A stretch of DNA of 64,000 nt from Aquicoccus porphyridii (GTDB taxonomy: Bacteria; Pseudomonadota; Alphaproteobacteria; Rhodobacterales; Rhodobacteraceae). The position numbers were made by a program, and so were the translations under genes. Shown one piece after another: positions 34,678 through 46,267 of this stretch. The DNA is taken from assembly GCF_008369105.1 (NCBI RefSeq), contig NZ_VINQ01000002.1, positions 353,298-417,297 of the forward strand, in the 5' to 3' direction. The number at the start of each line of letters is the position of its first letter. The stretch's first letter is position 1. The notes beneath the pieces are model-generated. The model saw nothing but the letters and a program-made list of their open reading frames with translations, was not told the origin of the DNA and did no database searches.

Positions 34678-35868
34678 TTACTGGGCGGCCACGGTGGCGC
34701 CGAAGCTGCGCGCCAGCTCTTCGGCGAGGTCGGTTTTCTCCCATGAGAAGCCGCCGTCGTCGTCGGGATGCCGTCCGAAGTGACCGTAGGCCGCGCTGCG
34801 GGTATAGATGGGCCGCAGGAGTTGCAGGTGATCGCGGATGCCGCGCGGTGTCAGGCGGACCATCTCGCGCAGACGGCGCGACAGGTCTTCTTCCGAAACC
34901 TGCCCGGTGCCCAGCGTGTCGACATAAAGCGCCACCGGTTCCGGCACGCCGATGGCATAGGCAAGCTGGATCTGGCATTTGTCGGCAAGGCCCGCGGCCA
35001 CCACGTTCTTGGCGAGATAGCGCGCGACATAGGCCGCGGACCGGTCGACCTTGGTCGGGTCCTTGCCCGAAAAGGCGCCGCCGCCGTGGGGCGCCGCGCC
35101 GCCATAGGTGTCCACGATGATCTTGCGCCCGGTCAGCCCGGCGTCACCGTCGGGGCCGCCGATGACGAAGTTGCCGGTGGGGTTCACGATCAGCTTGTCG
35201 TCGGCCGGCAGATCCCAGCCTTCATCCTTGAAGACATCGGTGATGTAGGGCCTGACCATCTCGCGCACCTCGGCCTGGCTCAGGCCCTCGGCGTGCTGGG
35301 TCGAGACGACGACCGTATCCAGGCCCACGGGCCTGCCGTTCGCGTATTTCAGGGTCACCTGGCTCTTGGCGTCGGGGCCGAAATTCGGCTGCTTGCCGGA
35401 CTTCCGGTCCTCGGCCATGTGGCGCAGGATGCGATGCGCGAACTGGATCGGCGCGGGCATCAGCTCGGCAGTTTCGTTGCAGGCATAGCCGAACATGATG
35501 CCCTGATCGCCGGCGCCTTCCTCGCCCTTGTCACCCTCGTCGACGCCCTGCGCGATGTCAGAGGACTGGGCGTGCAGGCGGCAGACGATCTCGGCATTGC
35601 GCCAGGAGAACCCGGGCTGGTCATAGCCGATGTCGCGGATCGCATCGCGGGCGATCTGCTCGACATCCTTGAGCACGCTTTCCGGGCCGCGCACCTCGCC
35701 GGCGATGGTCAGGTGATCGGTGGTCGCCAGCGTCTCGCAGGCCACGCGCGACTGCGGGTCGGCGGCCAGGTAGGCGTCCAGAATGGCGTCCGAAATCCGG
35801 TCGCAAACCTTGTCGGGATGTCCCTCGGACACCGATTCACTGGTAAACAGCCAGGTCTTGTTGCTCAT
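34678..35868 (-). CDS. metK: S-adenosylmethionine synthetase
   Basis: A 396-residue Met[18 protein letters not shown] is the N-terminal ATP/methionine motif, [12 protein letters not shown] lies near residue 122 and [19 protein letters not shown] near residue 265. It makes SAM from methionine and ATP. The start ATG 35868 follows AAAGGAACGAG; the frame extends upstream without similarity. The 59-nt leader between metH and metK shows two small hairpins but not the pattern of the Rhodobacterales SAM/SAH riboswitch, which fits a metK copy dedicated to this operon. Confidence 0.95.
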   Translation of the reverse strand: MSNKTWLFTSESVSEGHPDKVCDRISDAILDAYLAADPQSRVACETLATTDHLTIAGEVRGPESVLKDVEQIARDAIRDIGYDQPGFSWRNAEIVCRLHAQSSDIAQGVDEGDKGEEGAGDQGIMFGYACNETAELMPAPIQFAHRILRHMAEDRKSGKQPNFGPDAKSQVTLKYANGRPVGLDTVVVSTQHAEGLSQAEVREMVRPYITDVFKDEGWDLPADDKLIVNPTGNFVIGGPDGDAGLTGRKIIVDTYGGAAPHGGGAFSGKDPTKVDRSAAYVARYLAKNVVAAGLADKCQIQLAYAIGVPEPVALYVDTLGTGQVSEEDLSRRLREMVRLTPRGIRDHLQLLRPIYTRSAAYGHFGRHPDDDGGFSWEKTDLAEELARSFGATVAAQ

Positions 35869-35927
35869 CTCGTTCCTTTCTCCACTGCTGTGGGGTGGGT
35901 TGCTATTGGCAAGTGAACTTGCGGTGG

Positions 35928-38587
<2,660 letters not shown>

Positions 38588-38591
<4 letters not shown>

Positions 38592-39655
38592 GCTGCATCC
38601 TCCTTGCTGACGCCGGGGGCCTCGAACATCTCCAGCCCCGACAGGCGCATCCGCCGCACCGTTTCGGGCACCGCGCGCGGGGCCTTGCCGGCGACGGCCT
38701 CGGCGATGGCGCGGATGTGATCGGGCGTGGTGCCGCAGCAACCGCCAACGATGTTCACCAGCCCCGCATCGGCCCATTCGCCCAGATGTGCGGCCGTTTC
38801 CTCGGGCGTCTCGTCATAACCGCCCATCTCGTTGGGCAGGCCCGCGTTGGGATAGGCGCTGATGCGCGTGTCGGCGACCTCCGAGAGGGTGCGCACATGC
38901 TGGCGCATCTCGCCCGCGCCAAGGGCACAGTTGAGCCCCACAGAAAAGGGCCGCGCATGGCTCATCGAGACCCAGAACGCCTCGGGCGTCTGGCCCGTCA
39001 GCGTGCGCCCGGACCGGTCGGTGATGGTGCCCGAGATCATCAGCGGCGGCACGTCCAGCCCCTCGTCCTTGAGGCTGTCGATGGCAAAGAGCGCGGCCTT
39101 GGCGTTGAGCGTGTCAAAGATCGTCTCGACCAGCAGCACATCGACCCCGGCCTTGACCAGGGCGCGCGCGGCCTCGCCATAGGCGTGTGCCAGGTCGTCG
39201 AAAGTGACGGCGCGATAGCCGGGATCGTTCACGTCCGGGCTGAGGCTGGCGGTCTGGTTGGTCGGGCCGATGCCCCCGGCAACCCAGCGCGGGCGCTCGG
39301 GTGTGGACATGGCCTCGGCCGCCTCGCGGGCAAGGCGCACGCTTTCGGCGTTCATCTCGGTCACCAGGCTTTCCATGCCGTAATCGGCCTGGCTGATCGC
39401 GTTGGCGCCGAAGGTGTTGGTGCACAGGATATCCGCATCTGCCTCGAGAAAGGCGGTGTGAATGTCGCGGATCATCTCGGGCTGGGTCAGGCTCAGCAAC
39501 TCGCTGTTGCCGCCCACGTCGCTTTTCCAGTCGGCGAATCGTTCCCCGCGATAGACGTCCTCGCCCGGCTTGTGCTGCTGGATCATGGTGCCCATGGCAC
39601 CATCCAGCACCAGGATGCGGCGGGCGGCATGGGCGACGATGTTGGAATCTGTCAT
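38588..39655 (-). CDS. metH: methionine synthase, homocysteine-binding polypeptide
   Basis: A 355-residue homocysteine S-methyltransferase domain. [10 protein letters not shown] opens the barrel and Cys243 (LNCALG) with Cys306-Cys307 ([10 protein letters not shown]) form the zinc site that activates homocysteine thiol. It corresponds to the first domain of one-piece MetH. The start ATG 39655 has AGGAG eight nucleotides upstream; a longer open frame to 39898 runs into metF. It is read after metF and overlaps the second metH gene by 4 nt. Confidence 0.92.
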
Positions 39656-39666
39656 CTCGATTCTCC

Positions 39667-40545
39667 TCAGGCGGCGCTCTCGGCCGGCACCGCCGGCGTG
39701 ATCCCGAGCGCGCGGCAGACTGCCAGGCTCACCTCGGGCCGATTGAGCGTATAGAAATGGAACTCGGACAGCCCCGCCTCCATCAGAAGGCGGCATTGTT
39801 CCGTGGCGACGCTTGTGGCGACCATGGCGCGGGTCTCGGGCGCGTCGTCCAGCCCCTCGAACATCCGCGCCAGCCAGTCCGGCACCGTCGCACCGCACAT
39901 CGCCGAGAACCGCTTCAGTCCCGCGAAATTGGCCACCGGCATGATCCCCGGCACGATCGGCGCGGTGATGCCCGCCGCGCGGGCCCGCTCGACGAAACGC
40001 AGGATCACGTCCGTGTCGAAGGTGAATTGCGTGATCGCCCGTGCCGCGCCCGCATCCAGCTTGCGCTTGAGGTGGTCCAGGTCGGCCATGGCACTGGCGG
40101 CCTCGGGATGGACCTCGGGATAGGCCGCCACCGAGATGTCGAAATCCGCCACCCGGCGCAGCCCGGCCACCAGCTCGGCGGCGTCGCCATAACCATCGGG
40201 GGCAAGGCGCTGCCCCTCGGGCAGGTCGCCGCGCAGCGCCACGATGCGCGTGATCCCCTTGTCGTGCAGACCCCGGGCCAGCCGGTCGACCTCGCCCCGG
40301 CTTGCGCCCACGCAGGTCAGGTGATGGGCCACCGGGCGCCCGGTGCGGCTCCCGACCATATCCACCACCCGGGCGGTGCGGTCGCGGGTGCTGCCGCCCG
40401 CGCCGTAGGTCACCGAGAAATAGGCCGGATCGGCACTGGCCATCTGATCGACGGCGCGTGCCAGCGTCGTTTCACCAGCGTCGGTCTTGGGCGGGAACAG
40501 CTCGAAGGACACAAAGGCAGGAGGATCGGGATAGGGTCCGGTCAT
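39667..40545 (-). CDS. metF: methylenetetrahydrofolate reductase
   Basis: A 292-residue [14 protein letters not shown] holds the catalytic glutamate near residue 15, [10 protein letters not shown] lies near residue 44, and ITQFTFDTD near residue 173 contacts NAD(P)H and folate. It reduces methylene-THF to methyl-THF, supplying MetH. The start is ATG 40545 after GGAGA; the 13-codon extension is less conserved. It lies 75 nt after the methyltransferase gene, separated by a stable hairpin, and 11 nt before the first metH gene. Confidence 0.93.
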   Translation of the reverse strand: MTGPYPDPPAFVSFELFPPKTDAGETTLARAVDQMASADPAYFSVTYGAGGSTRDRTARVVDMVGSRTGRPVAHHLTCVGASRGEVDRLARGLHDKGITRIVALRGDLPEGQRLAPDGYGDAAELVAGLRRVADFDISVAAYPEVHPEAASAMADLDHLKRKLDAGAARAITQFTFDTDVILRFVERARAAGITAPIVPGIMPVANFAGLKRFSAMCGATVPDWLARMFEGLDDAPETRAMVATSVATEQCRLLMEAGLSEFHFYTLNRPEVSLAVCRALGITPAVPAESAA

Positions 40546-40586
40546 GCAGTACTCTCCAATTGTGGGGACGGAACGGTGGGGCAAGG

Positions 40587-40612
40587 GCCGGGGCGCGCGG
40601 CGGCGCCCCGGC
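40587..40612 (-). terminator. intercistronic hairpin between the methyltransferase and metF
   Basis: Perfect 10-bp GC arms (40587-40596 and 40603-40612) around a 6-nt loop, nine nucleotides after the methyltransferase stop. No T-run follows, so it is better read as a 3' stabiliser or partial terminator that raises expression of the first gene over the rest of the operon. Confidence 0.5.
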
Positions 40613-40620
40613 GCGGCACA

Positions 40621-42306
40621 TCACGCCGGCTTGCGGAAGTGCTGGACCCCCCAGGCGAGATGGCCCTCATCGGCCGCCTTCACCCAGTTCTCCAGCCCCA
40701 CGGCCATCTTGTCGAGATACTCCGCCGAGGCCCCGGCTTCGCGCAGTTTCGCGTAGTTGGCCAGCAATTCCTCACGGACACGGGCATAGTGCGTGCGCAG
40801 GTCGCTGACGGCCTCCTCCTGTTCCACCGTCTCGAAACCGATCGCCTCGGCCGCCTCGCGGTAGAACCGGGGCGAACCCAGGTCGTTGAGTTGCAGGCGG
40901 TCATAGACCGGTTGCAGCACCGCGGGGTCGGCATCATCGGCCTGCATCGGGTCGGTGAAGATCAGGTGCCCGCCGGGCTTGAGCACGCGCCACGCCTCGG
41001 CCAGGACCTTGGCGCGCTGATCGGAATGCAGGAAAGCGTCCTGGCTCCAGACCACGTCGCAACTGGCGTCGGCTTCGGGCACATCCTCGAACACGCCGTG
41101 GCGCACCGCGATCTTGCCAGTCAGCTTGGCGGCGCGGATCTTGCCCAGGTTGTACTCGTTCTGGGTTTCGGAAATGTTGAGACAGACCGCCTCGCAGCCG
41201 GTCTTGCGCACCAGCGTGCGCATGGCGCCGCCATAGCCCGAACCCATGTCCAGCACCCGGGCCGAGGCATCCAGCGGCGGGAGCCGGTCGATCATCGACT
41301 CGATGGTACGGTCCGAGGCGGTGCGGATGTCGGGCGTCTCGGCATAACGACCGATATGCAGGTCCTCGCCACCCCAGATCGTGGAATAGAACGTGTCCGC
41401 GTCATCGCTGTCATAGTAATCCTCGGTGATGTCGCGGATATCCTGCTTGCCGTCATCGGTGGCGGTGCCCCAGCGCACCAGGTGCATCGCCGATTTCTCG
41501 GCCACGTGGATAAAGAAATCCGGGTCGTCCTCGGCATAGGTATCCTGAAAATCGCCATAGGTGCGCACCCGCTCGAACCCGGCCTCGGAGAGCAGGCGGC
41601 GCATGTAGTTCTTGCGGATCGGGCACATGTTGAGCGTGTATTCCGACCCGTCGGGGAAGGAATAGCGCATCCGGCACAGCCCCTCGTCTACGTGGTCGGG
41701 TTCGGCGGTCACCTGCTCGCCGCAGTAGTAGTACTTGTGCTTGGTCGAATAGCCCCGGTCGAGCATGGCGTCATAGTTGCGCTGATCCAGGATCAGCAGC
41801 CCGTCATGCTTGAGTGCGGCATAGAACTCGGCCAGCGCGCGGCGGCGTTCGGATTCCTTGTGCAGATGGGTGAACGAGTTGCCCAAGCATACGATCGCGT
41901 CGTACTTGCCGTTGATGGCGCTGTTGAGCCAGCGCCAGTCGGCCTGCGCGGTCTTGAGGATCAGCCCGCGTTTCCGGCCGTTTTCAAAGGCCTTGGCCAC
42001 CATCGAGGCCGCCCCGTCGGCGGCGGTCACGTCAAAACCCGCCTCGGTCAGCCGGACCGAGTGAAATCCGGTGCCGCAGGCGACGTCGAGCACGGTTTTC
42101 TTGCCCCGGGCGCGCAGGATGTCGATGAAGAACTGGCCCTCGCTCTCGGCGCGGCCAGCCCAGTCAATCAACTCGTCCCACTTGTCGACGAAGGTCCTGA
42201 CATATTCCTTGCGGTAATGGTCGGTCTCGCGATCGGCCAGCGGATCATCGCTGTAAACCTGATCGGTCATGGTCAACTCGGCGTTCTCGGCCATCGTGTC
42301 GCTCAT
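40621..42306 (-). CDS. bifunctional glycine/sarcosine/dimethylglycine N-methyltransferase
   Basis: A 561-residue fusion of two SAM-dependent methyltransferases. The N-terminal half (YRKEYVRTFVDKWDELIDW at 31-49, motif I VLDVACGTG at 72-80) is glycine/sarcosine N-methyltransferase-like. The C-terminal half (FYSTIWGGEDLHIG at 306-319, motif I VLDMGSGYGG at 351-360) is sarcosine/dimethylglycine N-methyltransferase-like. Together they turn glycine into glycine betaine, an osmoprotectant, using three SAM. The start ATG 42306 follows CGGAGAC. It leads an operon encoding the full SAM-regeneration cycle. Confidence 0.9.
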   Translation of the reverse strand: MSDTMAENAELTMTDQVYSDDPLADRETDHYRKEYVRTFVDKWDELIDWAGRAESEGQFFIDILRARGKKTVLDVACGTGFHSVRLTEAGFDVTAADGAASMVAKAFENGRKRGLILKTAQADWRWLNSAINGKYDAIVCLGNSFTHLHKESERRRALAEFYAALKHDGLLILDQRNYDAMLDRGYSTKHKYYYCGEQVTAEPDHVDEGLCRMRYSFPDGSEYTLNMCPIRKNYMRRLLSEAGFERVRTYGDFQDTYAEDDPDFFIHVAEKSAMHLVRWGTATDDGKQDIRDITEDYYDSDDADTFYSTIWGGEDLHIGRYAETPDIRTASDRTIESMIDRLPPLDASARVLDMGSGYGGAMRTLVRKTGCEAVCLNISETQNEYNLGKIRAAKLTGKIAVRHGVFEDVPEADASCDVVWSQDAFLHSDQRAKVLAEAWRVLKPGGHLIFTDPMQADDADPAVLQPVYDRLQLNDLGSPRFYREAAEAIGFETVEQEEAVSDLRTHYARVREELLANYAKLREAGASAEYLDKMAVGLENWVKAADEGHLAWGVQHFRKPA

Positions 42307-42392
42307 TTTTGTCTCCGTTCCAGACTGTCCGGGCACCGGCGATACGAATGCTCGCCGGTCGCGCAATATCACTGCGCGAGCCTCGAAAGGCT
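42307..42392 (-). promoter_or_regulatory. structured 5' leader of the betaine operon
   Basis: Three adjacent hairpins precede the methyltransferase gene: 42379-42392 (4 bp), 42360-42378 (6 bp, CGCGCA/TGCGCG) and 42335-42359 (8 bp, ACCGGCGA/TCGCCGGT). No known riboswitch motif (SAM-I, SAM-II, glycine) was recognised. It may be a cis-regulatory RNA or only stable leader structure. Confidence 0.4.
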
Positions 42393-43130
42393 GCACTGAT
42401 TTCTTTGCCCACTTCGATGTTCGCCGCGGCCAGCGTGATCGCGCCGCGGGAGGCGATGTGATCAGGTCCAAGCTCTGCGCGGGTCTGAGCCAAGCCGATC
42501 GTGGCTCGGCTCCGACACAAGGCGCCAGAGTGCTGCCCAATACGCAGCGCAAGCTTCACGCACAAATTGCGACCATACAACCCCCATTTGCGACATTCTT
42601 TCTAATATGATGATTCAAAAGAGGAAAAACTGGTTCGGCGGGTTTCTCCGCTGCCAAACGCATGGTCGGCAACACCGGCTGCCACGGCGATGATACGCCC
42701 CTATGAACGGAGCGGGTCCGCGGGCTGCATGCATTGGGCCTTTATGAACCCGGCGCGTTCAGACCGCGTCCTTGCCCAACTCATGCTCGAGCGCCACGGT
42801 GGAGACCGGCAGGGTGCATCTTCAGGATGCCCCGCTGCCTGCCGTCGCCCATCACGCAACAGGTCGAATCGGACCAACTCGCCCGAATAGCCAGGGCGAT
42901 TGGGGGTCTGGATCTGCAATCTAAGTGCAGCGGAATGCACCTTCACATCCACAAGCCAAATGGCCGCAAATCCCGCTCGGCCATCATCAGCTCATCGAAA
43001 ATGCCGCAAGATGCACGAACGGCAGGAATGCGAAAGCCGCGCTTGCGGCGTGAGGGCCCCCGGGGATGTCTTGTGCGCCGGTCTCGTTCTGAAACACGTC
43101 GACGGATCGCAGCATTGCCCCCCTTCCCTG
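42393..43130. other. gap upstream of the betaine operon, no secure gene
   Basis: About 740 nt without a convincing gene. A minus-strand frame ending in the leader reads a plausible-looking stretch (ITLAAANIEVGKEISAAF) with no start or family I can name, and could be a decayed gene. A local AT-rich segment at 42590-42640 is the best place for the operon promoter, but I cannot point to clear boxes. Confidence 0.4.
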
Positions 43131-43378
43131 CGCATTCCCACCATCCGGACCAACCCGCCCCGCACCCGCAGCGACTGACCGACAAGCCCATCCGCAAAAC
43201 AGTCATTCGCGTCGGGCAAAGCCGGGGGAATGGTCCCCGGCGCGCGGTGCATTAACTGAATCCCGGGTTAATTTCGCTGCAATGCGGCGGTGTACGCCTG
43301 GCAGCCGGGGCGCAGCCGCGAATCACCCCCCGGATTTCGCCGCGGTGCGGCGCGGTTAACCACGCGGGACGGTGCCCC
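43131..43378 (+). repeat. 248-bp direct repeat, right copy
   Basis: Same orientation and length as 31909-32156. The two copies bracket the complete betaine/SAM-cycle operon (32237-42306). This copy is followed, 53 nt later, by the intact dehydratase gene, a small part of which also survives beside the left copy. No terminal inverted repeats or transposase gene are present, so it is not an insertion sequence. Confidence 0.85.
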
Positions 43379-43431
43379 CACTCGGCCCCCTGGCGATGAC
43401 GATTCCATCGCCGCCTGCGCCGTGATCACCC

Positions 43432-44400
43432 TCAAACCCCGGGCACGCCGCCCGCCAGCAGGGTGCGAAACCAGCCCATGTCGATATTGCCGCCCGACAA
43501 CACGACCCCCACCTTGCGCCCCTCGAGTCGGTCCTTCTCCCGGAGCGCCAACGCCAGCGCCGCGGCCCCCGCCCCTTCGGCAAGATTGTGGGTCGCGGTA
43601 TAGTAAAGCCTTATCGCATCGGCGATTTCCGCGTCACTCACCGCCTCGATATGGTGGGCTTTTTCTGAATAAATATCAAAGGCTTCCCCCACCGGCACCC
43701 GCACCGCCATACCATCGGCAAAGGTGTCGGCGGCGTTGGTCTCGACCAGATGCCCGGCCTCAACCGACAGTTTCGCACCGGCAGCTTGGTCCGAGACGAC
43801 ACCAACGATCTCGGTCGAAAGACCCAGCGCGTCGCGCGCCGCAAGGGTGCCGCATAGGCCCGAGCCACAGCCGACCGGCACATAGACCACGTCGAGATCG
43901 GGATGGGCGCGAAACAGTTCAAGCCCATAGGTCGCCACCCCGCGCACCAGTTCGGTATGAAACGGCGGCACCGGAAAGAGCGGTTCAGTCTCGGCCGCGC
44001 GCATCGCCGCCTCGCGCGCCTCGTCGAAATCCGCGCCATGCTCGACCAACTCGGCCCCAAACGCACGCATGGCAGCGTTCTTCTCGGTCGAATTTCCGTG
44101 TGGAACAAAGATCTTAGCCCTGAGTCCCATGGCCGTGGCCGCCCTTGCCTGTGATTGGCCATGATTGCCACGAGTCGCCGTCACGATGCCCTGCATCCGG
44201 GGATGATTGCGTTTGAGCCAATCCATGAAGGTGATCCCGCCACGCACCTTGAAGGCGCCGGTGGGGGCGTGGTTTTCATGCTTGACGATCACCTGGCTGC
44301 CCAGTGCCTGCGCCAGCAATGGCCAATCATGTGCCGGGGTGGGCATCATGTATCGCGCGACAAGGCGGTGCGCATCGTCAAGTTCGGCTTCGGTGAACAT
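43432..44400 (-). CDS. PLP-dependent threonine dehydratase-like enzyme
   Basis: A 322-residue fold-type II PLP enzyme. HENHAPTGAFKVRG carries the Schiff-base lysine near residue 50, ATRGNHGQS is the carboxylate loop, and VPVGCGSGLCGT binds the cofactor phosphate. No ACT domain. It differs from the other dehydratase in the window (3171-4160), for example in TGAFKVRG against TGSFKFRG. Start ATG 44400 follows GGAGGGG. Its 3' end was partly duplicated to 32167-32196. The exact substrate, threonine, serine or a hydroxy-amino acid, is open. Confidence 0.82.
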   Translation of the reverse strand: MFTEAELDDAHRLVARYMMPTPAHDWPLLAQALGSQVIVKHENHAPTGAFKVRGGITFMDWLKRNHPRMQGIVTATRGNHGQSQARAATAMGLRAKIFVPHGNSTEKNAAMRAFGAELVEHGADFDEAREAAMRAAETEPLFPVPPFHTELVRGVATYGLELFRAHPDLDVVYVPVGCGSGLCGTLAARDALGLSTEIVGVVSDQAAGAKLSVEAGHLVETNAADTFADGMAVRVPVGEAFDIYSEKAHHIEAVSDAEIADAIRLYYTATHNLAEGAGAAALALALREKDRLEGRKVGVVLSGGNIDMGWFRTLLAGGVPGV

Positions 44401-44507
44401 CGGCCCCTCCAGTTTGACGGGGCAAGATTGGCAGGCCGAGAGAACGGGGTAAAGGCGCGACCCGCGCGGTTCTGTTCATTTCCCGGGTGCCTGTATAACA
44501 GGAGAGC

Positions 44508-45137
44508 ATGACGATCATCTCGCTCACCTCGATTCCCCCGCGTTTTCCACAGCTTGGTCCGGTTCTGGAAAGCCTCGTGGCGCAGGGCGCCGACAAGGTC
44601 GTTCTTGCCCTTGCGCGACAATATGAACAGTTCCCCGGCGTGGTCACGCCCCCGCCCCTGCCGAACGGTGTCGAGATCATATGGAGCGAGGATATCGGAC
44701 CAGCAACAAAGATCATCGCGGCGCAACGCGTCTTTTCCGATACCGAGATCATCTATTGCGACGATGATTGCCTTTATGCACCTGACTGGCTTGCTGCCCT
44801 CTGCGACGGCCCCGGTATACGGGCGGGATCGGTATTTGACGCGCGACGGTTGAAGCGGCGAAACGGCACGGTGGCGCAGGGGTTTGCCGGGGTGCGACTG
44901 CCCGCCGGTTTCGCCCCATTCACGCCGCCGCCTGCGGCATGTCGGCTGGCCGACGATCTGTGGCTATCGGCGCAAATGGCCGTGCGGGGCGCTAAAATCA
45001 CACATTGTCGCACGGCACGCGCATATGTCACGCCGCTCAACCTAGGCCATCAGTTGCAGGATATTGACCGGCGTGACACCTACAAGATGGGGTGCGAGGC
45101 AGTGCATGCCGCCTTGGGCGTCTGGCCACCGGCCTGA
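44508..45137 (+). CDS. glycosyltransferase-like protein
   Basis: A 209-residue protein starting ISLTSIPPRF. A YCDDDCLYAPDWL motif near residue 83 resembles the metal-binding DxD of family-A glycosyltransferases, and an RLADDLWLSAQM stretch near residue 145 would be the acidic second motif (D-D-x-x). It is shorter than typical family 2 enzymes and has no membrane segment. The acceptor and sugar are unknown. It is a single gene divergent from the dehydratase and convergent with the DUF1150 gene. Confidence 0.65.
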   Translation: MTIISLTSIPPRFPQLGPVLESLVAQGADKVVLALARQYEQFPGVVTPPPLPNGVEIIWSEDIGPATKIIAAQRVFSDTEIIYCDDDCLYAPDWLAALCDGPGIRAGSVFDARRLKRRNGTVAQGFAGVRLPAGFAPFTPPPAACRLADDLWLSAQMAVRGAKITHCRTARAYVTPLNLGHQLQDIDRRDTYKMGCEAVHAALGVWPPA

Positions 45138-45171
45138 GCAGGCTGCTTCGGGGAGGAGACGATCCCCCGGT

Positions 45172-45399
45172 TTAGTGCACCGCCACGGGCGCGAGGTCGT
45201 TCTGTCGGGCCAGCACGAAAGCGAGAGAGCGGTCACGCACAAGCGCAAGCTGCTCGCCATCCGAGCTATGCACCGCATAGAGGCTATCCAGTTCGCCGAC
45301 CTGCGCCCGCACGTTTTCAGGCAGATCCTTGACCGCAACCTTGCGCACATAGACGATGCGGTTTTCCTCACCAGCGCCGAAATCGTATTTCGTATCCAT
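45172..45399 (-). CDS. DUF1150 family protein
   Basis: A 75-residue protein with the pattern VYVRKVAVKDLP and LYAVHSSDGEQLALVRDRSLAFVLAR that defines DUF1150, a family common in alphaproteobacteria. It is encoded three nucleotides after hsp20 on the same mRNA, an arrangement I know from related genomes. It would therefore be heat-induced together with Hsp20. No catalytic motif is visible and its role is unknown. Confidence 0.85.
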   Translation of the reverse strand: MDTKYDFGAGEENRIVYVRKVAVKDLPENVRAQVGELDSLYAVHSSDGEQLALVRDRSLAFVLARQNDLAPVAVH

Positions 45400-45402
45400 G
45401 AC

Positions 45403-45816
45403 TTATCCTTTCCTGATCTGTATCGTCTGCACCACTGTCTCGGGCTCCGCCCGGGTCAGATCAACATGCAGGAGACCGTTTTCCATCACCGCCTCGCCCA
45501 CTTCGACGCCATCGGCGAGAACGAAGCTGCGCTGAAACTGACGCGCGGCGATGCCGCGATGCAGGAATACCCGGCCCTCTGTCTCGTCATGCTGACGACC
45601 GCGGATCACCAGTTGCCGGTCCTCGATCGTGATCGCCAGATCCCGCTGCGAGAACCCGGCCACGGCCAGCGTGATCCGATAGGAATTGTCCGAGGTCTGT
45701 TCGATATTGAAGGGGGGATAACCCTCGTTGCCGGATTTGGCATTGCGCTCAAGCAACCGCTCAAGCTGTTCGAAGCCCAGAAGATAGGGGGCGGTCCCCA
45801 GGGAAAGTTTCGTCAT
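45403..45816 (-). CDS. small heat-shock protein Hsp20
   Basis: A 137-residue alpha-crystallin-type chaperone. The core domain runs from about residue 35 (PPFNIEQT) to 130, with AVAGFSQRDLAITIED and the GIAARQFQRSF strand; the C-terminus keeps an I-x-I motif (IQIRK) for oligomerisation. It holds unfolding proteins during heat stress. ATG 45816 is the true start because AAGGA is eight nucleotides upstream; GTG 45822 would leave only two and lies inside the RNA thermometer. Confidence 0.92.
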   Translation of the reverse strand: MTKLSLGTAPYLLGFEQLERLLERNAKSGNEGYPPFNIEQTSDNSYRITLAVAGFSQRDLAITIEDRQLVIRGRQHDETEGRVFLHRGIAARQFQRSFVLADGVEVGEAVMENGLLHVDLTRAEPETVVQTIQIRKG

Positions 45817-45882
45817 CGACACGGTCCTTCACACATACAAGCGACAGTGCTTTCATCGCGGGCCCCGTTCCGGCGACCCGTA
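45817..45882 (-). ncRNA. ROSE-type RNA thermometer in the hsp20 leader
   Basis: On the hsp20 strand the last hairpin (45820-45849) pairs U-C-[G]-C-U-U with the ribosome site A-A-G-G-A, leaving one unpaired G. That is the U-Y-G-C-U signature of ROSE elements, which hide the ribosome site at low temperature and melt on heat. The stem is extended by G-C and CAC/GUG pairs and closes a 9-nt loop. A second hairpin around CCGGAACGG lies upstream (45860-45879). The leader of about 66 nt fits the short ROSE type. Confidence 0.75.
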
Positions 45883-45888
45883 TCAGAA

Positions 45889-45917
45889 ATATGGGGGGTC
45901 TTTGGCGCGGCTGCAAG
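45889..45917 (-). promoter_or_regulatory. sigma-32 (RpoH) promoter of hsp20
   Basis: On the minus strand CTTGCAG (45911-45917), 14 nt, then CCCCATAT (45889-45896) matches the RpoH consensus CTTG...N11-16...CCCCATNT. The predicted transcript would start near 45882, directly before the RNA thermometer. Confidence 0.7.
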
Positions 45918-45984
45918 GGCTTTGCCAAATGTCCTGATTTCAGTATGTTATACCAACCGCCGCCAAGGGGGAATCACTCCGAAA

Positions 45985-46209
45985 ATGAATGCGCCTTTCG
46001 ATATCTCGATGAAGACCGACGAGGTGCTCCGCGTCGAGTTGGAGGTCTTTCGACGCGAACATCGCGAACTCGACGAATCCATCCGCGTGATGCAGGAGCG
46101 TGGCACGGCGGACCAGTTGATGCTGCAACGGCTGAAAAAGAAGAAACTGGCGCTCAAGGATATCATAGCCCGGATCGAGGACAGGCTGACACCGGATATC
46201 ATTGCGTGA
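45985..46209 (+). CDS. YdcH family protein (DUF465)
   Basis: A 74-residue, highly charged helical protein. The stretch VFRREHRELDESIRVMQE, then LQRLKKKKLALKDIIARIEDRL, is the DUF465/YdcH pattern, a two-helix coiled-coil hairpin. Function is unknown; homologues are abundant small proteins. The start ATG 45985 has AAGGGGG upstream. It is divergent from hsp20 and only 58 nt before purE. Confidence 0.85.
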   Translation: MNAPFDISMKTDEVLRVELEVFRREHRELDESIRVMQERGTADQLMLQRLKKKKLALKDIIARIEDRLTPDIIA

Positions 46210-46229
46210 CCTCCTGATTTGCCTATAGT
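46202..46229 (+). promoter_or_regulatory. predicted purE promoter
   Basis: TTGCGT (46202-46207) and TATAGT (46224-46229) with a 16-nt spacer lie 39 nt before purE and overlap the end of the YdcH gene. Confidence 0.45.
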
Positions 46230-46267
46230 GCGGATTTCCTGAAAAACCGGTCAACCGGGGAGCGATC

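Noticed and set aside
35869-35927. Possible SAM/SAH riboswitch before metK
   Set aside because: Rhodobacterales often carry one there, but this 59-nt leader shows only a GCAAG/CTTGC and a CCAC/GTGG hairpin and not the loop that pairs with the ribosome site.
42245-42580. 111-residue minus-strand frame ahead of the betaine operon
   Set aside because: It overlaps the methyltransferase start in another frame, has no ribosome site and no recognisable family; at most a decayed gene.
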